Source: CAIWHR01 sp963734575 (GTDB lineage Bacteria; Pseudomonadota; Gammaproteobacteria; Burkholderiales; Casimicrobiaceae). Taken from it: a stretch of 64,000 bases of DNA. The notes below the pieces were generated by a model that was not told the DNA's origin, did not search any database, and saw only the letters and a list, made by a program, of their open reading frames with translations. Positions 18,677 to 29,172 of the stretch are shown in pieces. The DNA is taken from positions 1-64,000 of the forward strand of contig CAVTHT010000012.1 of assembly GCA_963734575.1 (NCBI GenBank). The letters are read 5' to 3'. Numbering within the stretch: the stretch's first letter is position 1; every line of letters starts with the position of its first letter. A program made the translations under genes and the position numbers.

Positions 18677-18702
18677 GTTTGATCTGATCGATCCCTTAGG
18701 TC

Positions 18703-18954
18703 TCATGGGCGTCCTTGAAGAACGTGGCTCGTGTGTCGGCCTTTCGCGGCCACGACGTCGACCTTTGCGCAACTGGTGCTTGCGATCACCAATCCACCCC
18801 CAACGTGCCAGGCGCCAATGACGTAGACGCCTTCGAGCGGCTTCCCGGTGCTTCCGTCGATGACCGTACCTTCAAGGCATACACCGCGTGCGAGCACGTC
18901 AGGACGAACGCGATGAGCGCGATGGAGACATATCGCGAACCGGCGGACCGCCAT
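18703..18954 (-). pseudogene. Truncated, frame-disrupted paralogue of the downstream carboxypeptidase-regulatory-like protein
   Basis: The stretch LEGTVIDGSTGKPLEGVYVI, then GAWHVGGG and CAKVDVV closely matches the neighbour's LKGRVVDGTSGQPIADVYVF, GAWEVSI and CAKLDL. The signal peptide (SIALIAFVLTCSHAVYALK) lies in a different frame, so a shift occurs near 18870. The match stops after CAKVDVV, where the intact copy goes on for over 100 residues. It looks like a tandem duplication whose upstream copy lost its 3' part, or a badly read copy. Confidence 0.55.
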
Positions 18955-18960
18955 TGCGCG

Positions 18961-21877
18961 CTACATCTGATCGATCCGCCAGATCCCATCGCTGTCCCTG
19001 ATAAGAAGAACGTGACTCTCGTACGGACCGGTGGCCGTATCGCGCTGCAATGAGATGTCCGCATAGCTCTCCGTGACGGTGATGTCACTGATGCGGCCGA
19101 GCTTCTGGATCACTGCAGGCAGGGCACTCCCCACGCCCGTGAAGAAGTTGCGGTAGACGTCCCGTGTCGTCGCGGTGATGGCGTTGACGGCGTTGCTTAT
19201 GTCACCCGACGCGAGACGTCGAAGCATGCCGGTGTATACGCCACTGACACGTGCACCGAGTGCCTTGGCATCGTACACGTGTATCTTGCGTCGCGTCAGG
19301 TAGATGACCTTGTTCGATGCATCGAAAACGGTTACCCGGACGACGTACACACCCGGCGTGGTAAATGTGAGCGCGACGGTGGCGGCCCCATCGGTCAACG
19401 ACGCGAGCGTGATCTCCGGGGTGCCGTTGTCGTTGGTGTCGATCTCTATGCGCTGGAACGGCACGGCGCCTCGATTTGTGATGTTCATGGTCGCGCTCAT
19501 CGGCGCCATGCCTTCCTGCTGATCGACCGAGACGGTGAACGGCGCCGCGGACGTGCTGTTCACCGAGATGGTCCTGGTCACCGCCTGACCGTCGGCCGTC
19601 ATGAGGGTGAGCGTCAGCTGATTGGTGCCGGGCTGAAGCTTCACGCCGTTCGCGAAGAAGCGGCCTTGAGGGTCGAGAGCAGCGAGCTGCCCCCCGATGC
19701 TGATCGCGCTGTTTGCCGGCGCAAGCAGCGTGCCGCCGATCAGCACGTTGTCGTCGGCCACTGTCGCGCCGTCCGTGCCGGCGTCGATCGCGAGTGATGG
19801 CGTGGACACAACCTGGACGGTCACCGGCTTCGACGTGAGCAGGAGGCCCGACGCGTCTGTCACGCGCGCTGCGAGGGTGTAGACGCCCGCAGCCACACCC
19901 GTCCAATCCAGCGTGTACGGCGGGGTAAGCACCGTGCCGATGACCGTCGCTCCCCGCAGGAATTCGACTTGCTTGATCGCGGTTCCCGTTTCGCCCGCGA
20001 AGGCCGTGAGCCGTATCGCACCGGGGGCGACGTAGACCTGGCCTCCGGTAGGCTCGAACAGTTCCACGGTGAGATCGCGAACGACAACGGGCGTCGCGGT
20101 CGACGTCACCGCCGTTCCGTCCGTGGCGACCGCGCGCGCAGCGACCGAGTGCGAACCGAGGCTGGCCGCCGTCCAGTTGAAGCTCGCCGTCGCCGTGCTC
20201 GGTCCGCTATAGGGGACGCTGCCGAGCACCAGGCCATCCGCAAGGAACTCGATCCTGGCGAGCGTCCGCCCGGGCATCGTGCCGACGGCTGAGAATGCAA
20301 TGGGCTGCCCCTGGGCGTATGCGGCGCCGGACAACGGCGCAGACAGCGTCGCCGTCGGGATGCTCGTCGCGGCGACCTGCACCGTGCGCGCCGACGACGT
20401 GGTGGCGAGGCCCCGGTTGTCGGTCGCGCGCGCCGCGATCGGCGTACGTCCCGACGGGAACTGCTGCCCATGCGAACGTATAGGGCGCCGTCGTAGCGGT
20501 AGCCACGACCGTGGCGCCGTTCAGAAATTCGACCTTGGCTATCGACCCATCACTGTCGGCCGCGGTCGCGCCAAGACTTATCGTTTGCCCGGCGACGAAC
20601 ACGAAACCCTGCGTGGGACTGGTGAGTGCCGCGGTGGGAGCCTTGTTCGCAACAACCGTTACGCTCACAGCGGCGGAAGTCGCGACGACTGCAAGCTCGT
20701 CTGTCGCCTTGGCCGTGATAGCGTGCGTACCCACCGTGGCCCCCACCCATGAGTACGTGAACGGCGCGGTTGCAGCGCTTCCGATCAGCTTTGCACCATC
20801 GTAGAAATCGACCTTCGCGATCCGGCCACCGGAGCGCGGCGTGCTCGCAGATGCGGTCAGAGTAATGGGATCGGGGGCGATGAACGTCATGCCGGACGTC
20901 GGTGCGGTGAGGCCGACAAGGGGAAGGATTGGGGCCGTGGCGGTAACGACTACGGGCGAGGACGCGCCCGTGTTGCCCAGTGTGTCGTAGGCCTTCGCGG
21001 TGATCGACAGCACGCCCGCCGGTGGCGCGCTCCAGACGAACTGATACGGCGGTGCCGACGCCGACCCCAGCAGGACCGAGCCGTTCATGAAATCGACCCG
21101 CGCCAAGTCGGTATCCGGCGCGAGCGCACTCGCCACGAGCGTCAGCGGCGTGCCCGCTACGAGCGCGCTCCCAGCGAGCGGACTGATGATCACCGCTTGG
21201 GGCGGACGGGCGCGTGGAAGCACCTGTATGTGCACGGGCGCCGACAGGCTGGTGACACCGAGCTCATCGACGGCGCGGGCGACCACGGCGTACTCACCGG
21301 GCAAGGGATTGATCCAGATGCCAGAGAATGGTGACGAAAGTGACGTGGCGACCACCGCCGTCCCGGCGACGAATTCGACGCGCTGCACCGTGCCTTGCAC
21401 GCTGCTGGCCGATGCTTGCAGCTGCACGACGCTCGAGGCCGTGAAGGTCTGCCCCGCTGCGGGCGCCGTGAGGTTCACCGCCGGCGGCGTGCGGGCACCG
21501 ATGACATGGATCCGGACGGGCGCGGAATCGGCGACGGCACCGAGCGAGTCGGTTGCCCTCGCGGTAATCGAATGTGGCCCGATCGCAGCGTTGGCCCAGA
21601 CGAGGGCGTAGCCGCCCCCGACGGCATTGCTCGCGTTGACGGAACCGATCCTTACATCACCATCGTAGAAATCCACCCGTACCACCGTTGCGGGTGGCGG
21701 GTACGCCGCGTATCCGGCAGTCGCGTAAAGCACCGGCGCGGCGGGCGCTACATACGTGGTGGTCCAATTCGGTACTGCGAGCGTTACGTTCAGTCCGGCG
21801 GCCGAGAGGGCCGTTGTCTGGATGAGCAGGATGACTATCCACGCCGCCAGTGTGACCAACCGCTGCGTGCGCTTCAC
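18961..21877 (-). CDS. Secreted multi-domain protein with seven Ig-like (Big_7 type) repeats, frame-disrupted
   Basis: About 970 residues when joined. A signal peptide (LVTLAAWIVILLIQTTALSA) is followed by tandem Ig-like modules recognisable by VDFYDGDVRIGSVN, VEFVAGTAVVATS, VDFMNGSVLLGSAS, VDFYDGAKLIGSAA, VEFLNGATVVATAT, IEFLADGLVLGSVP and VEFLRGATVIGTVL, each ending like GTHAITAKATD. A one-base shift near 20458 lies between modules 5 and 6. The C-terminal 350 residues contain a PKD-like stretch (ITNRGAVPFQRIEIDTNDNG) and an unrecognised end, finishing LIRDSDGIWRIDQM. Probably a surface or extracellular structural/adhesive protein. Its ATG overlaps the upstream VCBS-protein stop by 4 bases. 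Confidence 0.75.
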
Positions 21878-24800
21878 GGTGCGCCACTCGCTTGGTTCAC
21901 GACACCGATCAGTTGGGCGATGGTGCCTCTCCCGAACGGCCCCTCGCCACGAAAGAGCGCCTGGAAGCGATGCACGCCGGCGGCGGGCTTGACGGATATC
22001 GTTGCGCTGCCGCTTGCCACGGGGGCACTACCCAGCAGCTGACCGGAATCGGTGAATTCGATCGTTCCCGCATATCGGGGGTCGGCCGTTACTGCGCGCA
22101 GCGTGACGTTCTGACCCGCCGTCACCGGGTTGGCGTCCGCCGTCAGGGTCAGCGGCACGGTGCTCGCATTGAGCTTCGCGACGAACACGTCGGCATCGTG
22201 CGCAGACACATACGCATTGCCGAAGGCGTCGACGGCGAGCCCCGATAGCGTCCCCGTGCCCAGCGTCGTCGAGTAACGCAACGTGCTGAGATCGGGCGCG
22301 ATCTTCATCACGAACGCGCCATACACGGCGGTGCCGGCCAGATTCTGCAAGAGCGGCAGGGATCGGTTCGGAAATGTCGTCCCGGAGGCGTAGACGGCAC
22401 CGGACAGGTCCACCGCCAGCTTCACGGGGTACGGCTCGGAACCCGTATCCCGCACGAGACTGCCACCCGAAGTGCCGATCGCCGCCACCGCGCGCCATGA
22501 CTTTCCATCTTGCGCAAGCCGGGCGACGAAACCCGTCTCGCGGTCTTCGAGCACGGTCCCGGCGTTGAACACCACTCCAGTCTGGAAGCTGCTCGCGCCC
22601 ACGAAGGGCAAGCTCGCAGTCTTGCCGCCGACGATTACGGATCCATCGGGCGCGAGCGCCACGTCGGTCGCGCGCTCCGCATCGAGTCCTCCCAGGCGGG
22701 CGACGAAAAGCAGCTGCCCGGTGGGACCTACCTTCACCACGAATGCGTCGCGATTCTGGGTGTCGGCCGTATCCGGCGAACCGGAGGTCACCGGAAAGTC
22801 GGTGGCGAGTGCCTGCCCTGCGACGTACGCGTTGCCGGCGCTGTCCACCGCGATCGCATATCCGGTACTGGGGGTGTCCCAGGTGGACTGATCGCTGCGA
22901 GGCACGCCCGCAGGTCGCGTGCCCTTCAGCGTCAAATACGTCGCGTAGATGGTCGCGCCGGTCGCCGACAATTTCGCCATATAGGGACCGCCGGCCGCAG
23001 CGGCGCCGATGGCAGCCCCGGAAGTGGTGCTCAGGCCGGCGCCTGCCACGCCTGTCAGATACATGCTGCCGGTGGCATCCACCGCGAGCGCACGGACCGT
23101 CTGCACGGCAGGGTCGAGCGGCCCGGCGACCTGCTGCACGACGCCGGTAGCGGAAACCTTGTAAACGACCTTCGGGCCCGCGACGCCGAATGCGCCGGAT
23201 CGTGTCGGCAGATCGATCGGATACGCATAGGCGACGAGATAGGCGTTACCGCCGGCATCGAGCGCGAATGCCTCCACGAGATCGGCACCGGGGTAGCTCA
23301 GCCCGCCGGAGTCGAGGACCTTCATGGAGCGCGCGCCCACCACGCGGGTAAACACCGGCTGCCCGCCGTCGGCAGCGATGCGCGAGACGAACAGGAGATC
23401 CTTGCCCGCATTGGTGAACGACGCGGCGTTCACGCCCTGGAAATCCGTGGATGCGATGGAACCGGCGACCCAGGCGGCGCCATCTGCCGCAACACCGATG
23501 TTGCCGCTGCGATCCGCGGCGGCAGCCGCCGAAACGCGTCACGTACTCGACGATCGGCGCCGTCGCTGCGACCGGATCGGGCGGAAAGACGGCCGTCGCA
23601 ACCGGGAATGAGCGCGTGATCGAAGGGGCAGCGGCGAAACTGGAATTTCCAGGCTGGCTCGCCTGCACCGTGCACGTGCCGATCGCGAGCAGCCGGACAG
23701 ACGCGCCAGCGATCGTGCAGACACCCGGGGTCAGTGAGGCGAAGACGACAGGCAAGCCCGATCCGGCGAACGCACTTAACGGCACGGGTGACTCCGCCAG
23801 TCCGTGGGCGTCAGGCGCTGCGAAGGTGATCGTCTGCCATGCAACCTGGATCGGAAAGCTGCGATCGACGTTGGGCGCCGCCTGGAAATTCGCGTCGCCC
23901 GCCTGCGCCGCGCGCAACGCGCAGGTGCCGACGGCCCGCGCGAGCACCAATGACCCGCTCGTCATGCAGATCGCCGGCGTGAGGCTGGTGACCGTGACCG
24001 CCAGGCCCGAGGTCGCCGTAGCCTCAGCGGCGACCGCAGCAGCAGCCAGCGTCACTGCACTCGGCCCGACGAAGGTGATCGTTTGGGCGGCGCGCGTCAC
24101 CGAAAAGCTGCGGTCCACCGTGGGCGCCGGCGCGTAGCTGGAGTTCCCTGCCTGTGAGGAGCGAACGGTGCAGGTGCCCGCCGCGAGCGGGGTCACCGTA
24201 GCAAGGTTTACGGAACAAAGGGCGGGCGTCACCGACGCAAAGGCAACCGGCAGGCCCGAGCTGGCAACCGCCGTCACGACGAAGGCGCCGCTACCGACGG
24301 GCCGGTCGGCTATCGCACCGAAGGTGATCGCCTGCGAGGCTGGCGAGATCGTGATGGCGAAGGCCTGCGCAGCATCTGGCGGCGCGCCATTGCGAGCCAG
24401 CAGCATGCCCGCAAACGTTCCCGTCATCGTCGGCAAACCCGAGACGAACCCTGTCGTCGTGTTCAGCGAGAGGCCGGGAGGAAGCACGTTGGCCCCGACC
24501 GAGAAGGTGGGTGCCGGCGATCCTGATGCAGTCGCCTGATAGCTGTACGCGCCATTGAAGACACCATTCGGCGGTGGTGCGCTGGTGAATATCGGCGGCG
24601 TCGCCGCAGCCACATTGGTCAACGTGAACGCCGCGGCGAGTCCGTTGACGGTCGCCGTGACGGAATACGTTCCGGTGCCCCCGTTCGCGATGAACGCCGG
24701 CGCGGTGGCGATGCCGCTGGACGATGTCAGCGCCTGTACGGAGCTGATCGTGCCGAACGCACCAGACGCACCGGTCGCGGGTGCCCCGAAGGTCACCGAT

Positions 24801-26440
24801 GCGCCCACGACCGGCGCACCAGCGGCGTCGCGCAAGGTCACCGCCAGCGGGACCGGAAACGCCGTGTTGACGGTCGTCGTCTGTGCGTTCCCTGCGGCGA
24901 TGCTCAGCGTGCCCGGACCGCTCGCACCCCCTTTGCTCAGGAGCACCGAGACAACATTCGCTGCACCGCCCGCGACGGCGAGATCGGGACGCCCGTCACC
25001 GTTGAAGTCAGCCGTCGCAATCGCCATCGGCTGTGTGGCGACGCCATAGTGCAATGGCGCGCCGAAACCGCCGGATCCGGTGCCCGGCAACACCACGATG
25101 TCATCGCCGAGCTCGTCGAACGCCGCCGCGTCGAGCCTGCCATCGCCGTCGGCATCGATCAGCACGACGCCAGCCGGCGTGGTGCCCGCCGCGAAGCTCG
25201 CTGCATTCCCGAATCGGCCGGCGCCTGCATTGAGCAGCACGGATATGCTGTTGCTCCATGCGTTGGCGACCACGACGTCCAGGCGGCCATCGCCATTGAG
25301 GTCCCCGACTGCCACGGCCTGCGGCGACCACTCGACGGCATACTCCGTACCGGCTCGGAACTGCGCGCCACCACTGCCGAGCGCGACCGTCACCGTGTTG
25401 GCGTCGGCATTGGCCACGATCAGGTCGCGAATGCCGTCGCCGTCGATGTCCGCGACCACGACGGCCATGGGGTTCGCGCCCGTCGGCAAGACGGCGGTCA
25501 CGCGGAAGCTGCCGTCGCCATTGCCCAGCAGCACAACCGCCGATTGGCCGACGACGTCGCCGCTGGTTCCGCTGGTGACCACGATGTCGGGTTTGCCGTC
25601 GCCGTCGAGATCGGCGGCGGCGATCCCGAACAGCGCCACGCCCACGGGCACGCTGACGGCGCTCCGGAACGTGCCGTCGCCCTTGCCGAGCAGGATCGTG
25701 ACGTCCTGACTCAGCAGATTCGTGATGGCGAGATCGAGCCGGCCATCGCCATCGAAGTCGCGCGTCGCGACCGCCATGGGACCCACGCCGGTTTCATAGG
25801 ACACCGCCGGCGCGAACGAGCCATTGCCTTGGCCGAGCAACACCGCAACGGTCCCCTCGGACCAGTTGACTACGGCGAGGTCAGGCTTGCCGTCGCCGTT
25901 GAAATCACCAGCGGCGATCCCGTCGGGGAAGAGACCCGTGCCGAAGTTCACCGGCACCTGAAACAGCGGGCCCGAGGTGACGGGCAAGAGATTGATGCTC
26001 TGATCGACGTTCGCCGCCGGGGCATAGCCGGCGTTTCCCGGCTGGCTCGCGCGCACCGTGCACACGCCTTCCGCCAGTGGCGCCAACCGGGTTCCCGTGA
26101 TGGCGCACGTGCCTGGTGTAAGCGTAGTGAAGCTCACCGCAAGACCCGACGTTGCCGTGGCGTAGAGCCCGCTCGCGGGAGCCCCGACGAACTGGTCGAC
26201 CATGCGGCCGAAGTTGATCGACTGGCTCAGGAGTGCTGCGGCGGCTTGCGACGACACCACCGCGCACAGAACGCAAGCCGCGAACGCAGCGCGTGCCTGC
26301 GCGGCTGGCGCGCGACGCCTGGACAGTCGCCGTGCCCCGAGCGATGCGATGAAACAGATCCGCGAGAGTGAATGAAGATGAACGCATCGTGAATCGTGTT
26401 GATTGGCATGCAGCGTACGGATCTGCCTGCGCTCTTCCAC
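21874..26440 (-). CDS. Giant secreted VCBS/FG-GAP and SBBP repeat protein, frame-disrupted
   Basis: About 1520 residues when joined. An N-terminal export signal (AAFAACVLCAVVSSQAAAAL) is followed by seven FG-GAP/VCBS calcium-loop repeats (DFNGDGKPDLAV, DFDGDGRLDLAI, DLDGDGKPDIVV, DIDGDGIRDLIV, DLNGDGRLDVVV, DADGDGRLDAAA, DFNGDGRPDLAV), an Ig-like and a putative cadherin-like module, and MBG-like modules each ending like CTVRSSQAGNSSYAPAPTVD. Near 23523 one base is missing and the frame shifts into an SBBP beta-propeller region (AVDSAGNAYVAGQALATDFP) and a final Big_3-like Ig domain. Extracellular calcium-binding adhesion is the likely role. The exact N-terminal start is uncertain. Confidence 0.75.
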
Positions 26441-26629
26441 CTGTCATTGCTGCTAGCGCGCACGCTCGGTGCGCTGCGCGCGGCCTGGTTTGGAATCGCG
26501 TTTCGCGCCCGTGCCGCAGTTCAGCACCGCGCGCGCCGGCACCCTATTCGACGAACGACCTAGGCCGACGGCGCGCAGCGGCAAGGTTGGTGTGGGTGGC
26601 AAGCAGTGGCGGCCGATGAAGCGGCTCTC

Positions 26630-26657
26630 TTGCCATGCGATATTTTGGTGATATCAT
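26630..26657 (+). promoter_or_regulatory. Candidate sigma-70 promoter for the SPFH gene
   Basis: TTGCCA (26630-26635) and TATCAT (26652-26657) are separated by 16 bases, close to the -35/-10 consensus. The start codon at 26688 is about 30 bases beyond and has GAGGAG as ribosome-binding site. The region also holds the palindromic GATATCATCGCGATA, which may be an operator for the small ribbon-helix-helix protein encoded downstream. Confidence 0.45.
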
Positions 26658-26687
26658 CGCGATACAACGATCGCCGAGGAGATCACG

Positions 26688-27626
26688 ATGGATCGCACCG
26701 CCGGACTCGCCAAGGACACCCACGAGGAGAAACCGGTCACGACCTGGAACGGCTTCTTCGCGCTTCTCGTCGGACTGCTGCTCCTCGCGCTGGCGATCTA
26801 CTTCTTCTACGACGCGATCGCGACGGCTCGTGCGTACCGCGAGGGGGTAAGCCTGGGTACGCTGCTCGTGTCCATTGCGCTGTGCATCGCCAGCCTGCTC
26901 GTGCTGGTCGGGCTCTACACCCTGCAGCCCAACGAAGCGGCGATCCTGCAGCTCTTCGGCGATTACCGCGGTACCACCCGCACCCCCGGCCTGCGCGCGA
27001 CCAACCCCTTCTACACACGCAAGAAGATCTCGCTACGGGCGCGCAACCTCAACGGCGAGCGCCTGAAGGTCAACGACAAGCGCGGCAATCCGATCGAGAT
27101 CGCCGCGGTCGTCGTCTGGCGCGTGGACGACACGGCCAAGGCCTTCTTCGACATCGACAATTACGAGAACTACGTGAAGCTGCAGGCGGAGGCGGCGGTG
27201 CGGCACCTCGCTTCGTCGTTCGCCTACGACGATGCGGATGGGACGATCACGGGCAACACCGCCGAGCCGACGCTGCTCGCGAGCGCCGACATCGTGGTGA
27301 AGGCGCTGGTGCACGAGCTGGAGGCCCGCTTCGAGAAAGCCGGTGTGATCGTGGAAGAGGCGCGGCTCACACACCTCGCCTACGCGCCCGAGATTGCCCA
27401 GGTGATGCTGCGTCGGCAGCAGGCCGAGGCGATCATCGCCGCGCGCCACAAGATCGTCCATGGCGCGGTGTCGATGGTGCAGATGGCGCTGACCGAGCTC
27501 TCGGAGCGGCAGGTCGTGGAGCTCGACGACGAGCGCCGCGCAACCATGGTCAACAACCTCCTGACCGTGCTTTGCGCGGAGTCCGAAGTTCAGCCGGTGG
27601 TGAACACCGGGACGTTATACGGCTGA
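26688..27626 (+). CDS. SPFH/band-7 domain membrane protein
   Basis: 312 residues with two N-terminal membrane helices (FFALLVGLLLLALAIYFFYD and LLVSIALCIASLLVLVGLYT), then the SPFH domain (QPNEAAILQLFGDYRGTTRT, PIEIAAVVVWRVDDTAKAFF) and a flotillin-like helical part (VMLRRQQAEAIIAARHKIVH). Such proteins form membrane rings or microdomains, often with a protease partner. Here a short unclassified frame and a ribbon-helix-helix gene follow on the same strand. Confidence 0.92.
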   Translation: MDRTAGLAKDTHEEKPVTTWNGFFALLVGLLLLALAIYFFYDAIATARAYREGVSLGTLLVSIALCIASLLVLVGLYTLQPNEAAILQLFGDYRGTTRTPGLRATNPFYTRKKISLRARNLNGERLKVNDKRGNPIEIAAVVVWRVDDTAKAFFDIDNYENYVKLQAEAAVRHLASSFAYDDADGTITGNTAEPTLLASADIVVKALVHELEARFEKAGVIVEEARLTHLAYAPEIAQVMLRRQQAEAIIAARHKIVHGAVSMVQMALTELSERQVVELDDERRATMVNNLLTVLCAESEVQPVVNTGTLYG

Positions 27627-27638
27627 GCCCGATCCGTT

Positions 27639-27746
27639 ATGCGACGCCTGTGCTGGACGGTGTTGATGCTGGCGGTCGTGGTCGCCACCCGCATCGTGCT
27701 CGGGACCGACTCGCCGCTTCCGCCGCGCGTCGCCTCCTTTACATGA
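27639..27746 (+). CDS. Possible 35-residue membrane peptide between SPFH and RHH genes
   Basis: ATG 27639 opens MRRLCWTVLMLAVVVATRIV, then LGTDSPLPPRVASFT. It has one hydrophobic segment and starts 13 bases after the SPFH stop. The reading could also be the N-terminus of a longer protein broken by an indel, since high third-position GC seems to continue downstream in another frame. No family recognised; weakly supported. Confidence 0.3.
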   Translation: MRRLCWTVLMLAVVVATRIVLGTDSPLPPRVASFT

Positions 27747-27834
27747 CACTGGTCCACACAGGGGTCCTGTCGCTCGCGGTGGCGATGCCGGATCGCGTTA
27801 TCCGTGCGTTTCCGGAGGCCACGGACCTCCACGG

Positions 27835-28020
27835 ATGGCTGACAGGAAAGCCTTCCTGCTGCGCCTCGATCCGACAGTGTGGACCGAGCTCGAGCGCCTC
27901 GCCCAGGCGGAGCTGCGCAGCGTCAATGCGCAGATCGAGTATCTGCTGCGCGATGCGCTCGCGCAGCGCGGCATCACGCCGAAACGCAAAGTCACGCCGC
28001 CGCGGAAGCGGACCGATTAG
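27835..28020 (+). CDS. Arc/ribbon-helix-helix family small DNA-binding protein
   Basis: 61 residues. The pattern AFLLRLDPTVWTELERLAQA, then ELRSVNAQIEYLLRDALAQR is the beta-strand/helix/helix of Arc-like ribbon-helix-helix proteins, and the tail is basic (PKRKVTPPRKRTD). It probably binds DNA as a dimer. Its location after the SPFH gene on the same strand suggests that it may autoregulate this small operon. Similar SPFH-plus-RHH pairs occur in other proteobacteria. ATG 27835. Confidence 0.82.
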   Translation: MADRKAFLLRLDPTVWTELERLAQAELRSVNAQIEYLLRDALAQRGITPKRKVTPPRKRTD

Positions 28021-28042
28021 GCCTTTGCGGCTTGCGGAAAGG

Positions 28043-28453
28043 TCAGGGCGCCGTCGAACCGCCCCGCCGCGCGATCATGTCGATCTCGACCCGCGCCCCG
28101 CGCGCGAGACCGGTGACGCCGATACAGGTACGCGCGGGCCGTCGACCCTCGGCGAAGTAGCTCGCGTACACCGCGTTCATGCGCTGGTAGTCGTCGTCGA
28201 AGTGCCGCAGGAACACGCGGACCGCCGCAACGTCGGCGAGCGTCAGGCCACAGCCACGCAGCACGGTGCGGAGGTTCTTCATCACCTGGTGCGTCTGGTC
28301 CTCGATGCTCTCGGGATAGGCCGACGTGTTCGAGGTCTCGGTGAAGGGCATTTGTCCCGTGACGAACACCCAGCCGTCGGCTTCGACCGCGTGGCTGAAG
28401 GGAGCGACGGGATCGGGCGCGCCGCCCACCATGTGGAACAGCAGTGCAGACAT
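28043..28453 (-). CDS. RidA family protein (YjgF/UK114, imine deaminase-like)
   Basis: 136 residues from ATG 28453 (MSALLFHMVGGAPDPVAPFS). The fold signature includes GWVFVTGQMPFTETSNTSAY, DQTHQVMKNLRTVLRGCGLT, LADVAAVRVFLRHFDDDYQR and the ligand arginine in GRRPARTCIGVTGLARGARV, EIDMIA. Classical RidA hydrolyses reactive enamines and imines from PLP enzymes. The strict RidA subfamily motif is not fully kept, so it could belong to a Rid2-7 subgroup. It converges with the RHH gene. Confidence 0.9.
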   Translation of the reverse strand: MSALLFHMVGGAPDPVAPFSHAVEADGWVFVTGQMPFTETSNTSAYPESIEDQTHQVMKNLRTVLRGCGLTLADVAAVRVFLRHFDDDYQRMNAVYASYFAEGRRPARTCIGVTGLARGARVEIDMIARRGGSTAP

Positions 28454-28685
28454 CGGTATCTTCCTGTCGTCTTGCGGGCTTCCGCGCCCGCGGCGTCCCG
28501 GCGCGGCACAACGGCGCAACCACGCCACGCCGAATTTTCGTACACTTTGCGGGCCGCCCCATTCGGGGAACGGTGCCTCATACGGGTAGAGCTCACAACC
28601 AACAACACAGTTCGTACCTGCTCCGCCCACGCGTCACGTGCCCTTCGGCACGTGCCATCGCGCGGGCGATCTCCGAAAGGGTGTC

Positions 28686-29141
28686 ATGAAAAATCGAGCG
28701 CTGCTATTGGCTGCGGCCGTCGCGATGGCCGTGTGGGGTTGCCAGTCCGTTCCGCACCGCACGTCCGAGGTCGGCGCGGCGTCACGCAAGCACTGCCAGG
28801 CCGGCGACGACAATCCCGCCCATTGCGTGATCCAGGTCACGTCGGTGTGGTGCTCCTTCTTCAAGTGCACGCCCTGGGTCGACTACGACCTGCTGGAAGT
28901 GGACGGCACGAGCCCGGGCAAGGGCAATCGCATCCAGTGGGTGTTGAGCGGTCCCGGCGCGGAGTTTGCCGAACCGCCGATCGTGTTCCAGGCGGGCGCC
29001 GAGGGCTTCGACTGCGCGCGGCGCGCGCCAAAGGTGGCCGAGTGCACCAACAAGGCCATGACGGAGAAGGGCAAGGCGGTTAAATACTCGATCCGGCTGG
29101 TCGATACGCCGGAGCTCGATCCGTTCATCATCAACAACTGA
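28686..29141 (+). CDS. Hypothetical lipoprotein
   Basis: 151 residues from ATG 28686, with AAAGGG as ribosome-binding site. The signal peptide MKNRALLLAAAVAMAVWGC ends in a lipobox with Cys19. The mature part has six further cysteines (e.g. KHCQAGDDNPAHC, VWCSFFKC, FDCARR, AECTNK), suggesting a disulfide-bonded periplasmic domain. I do not recognise the family. It converges with the cyclase-ATPase gene 31 bases away. Confidence 0.75.
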   Translation: MKNRALLLAAAVAMAVWGCQSVPHRTSEVGAASRKHCQAGDDNPAHCVIQVTSVWCSFFKCTPWVDYDLLEVDGTSPGKGNRIQWVLSGPGAEFAEPPIVFQAGAEGFDCARRAPKVAECTNKAMTEKGKAVKYSIRLVDTPELDPFIINN

Positions 29142-29172
29142 TTGCGCGCCCTCGCACGCTCGACGCGCGCCG

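Noticed and set aside
25049..26371. 440-codon open frame on the plus strand opposite the VCBS repeats
   Set aside because: Its repetitive look is simply the mirror of the DxDGDGxxD repeats on the minus strand.
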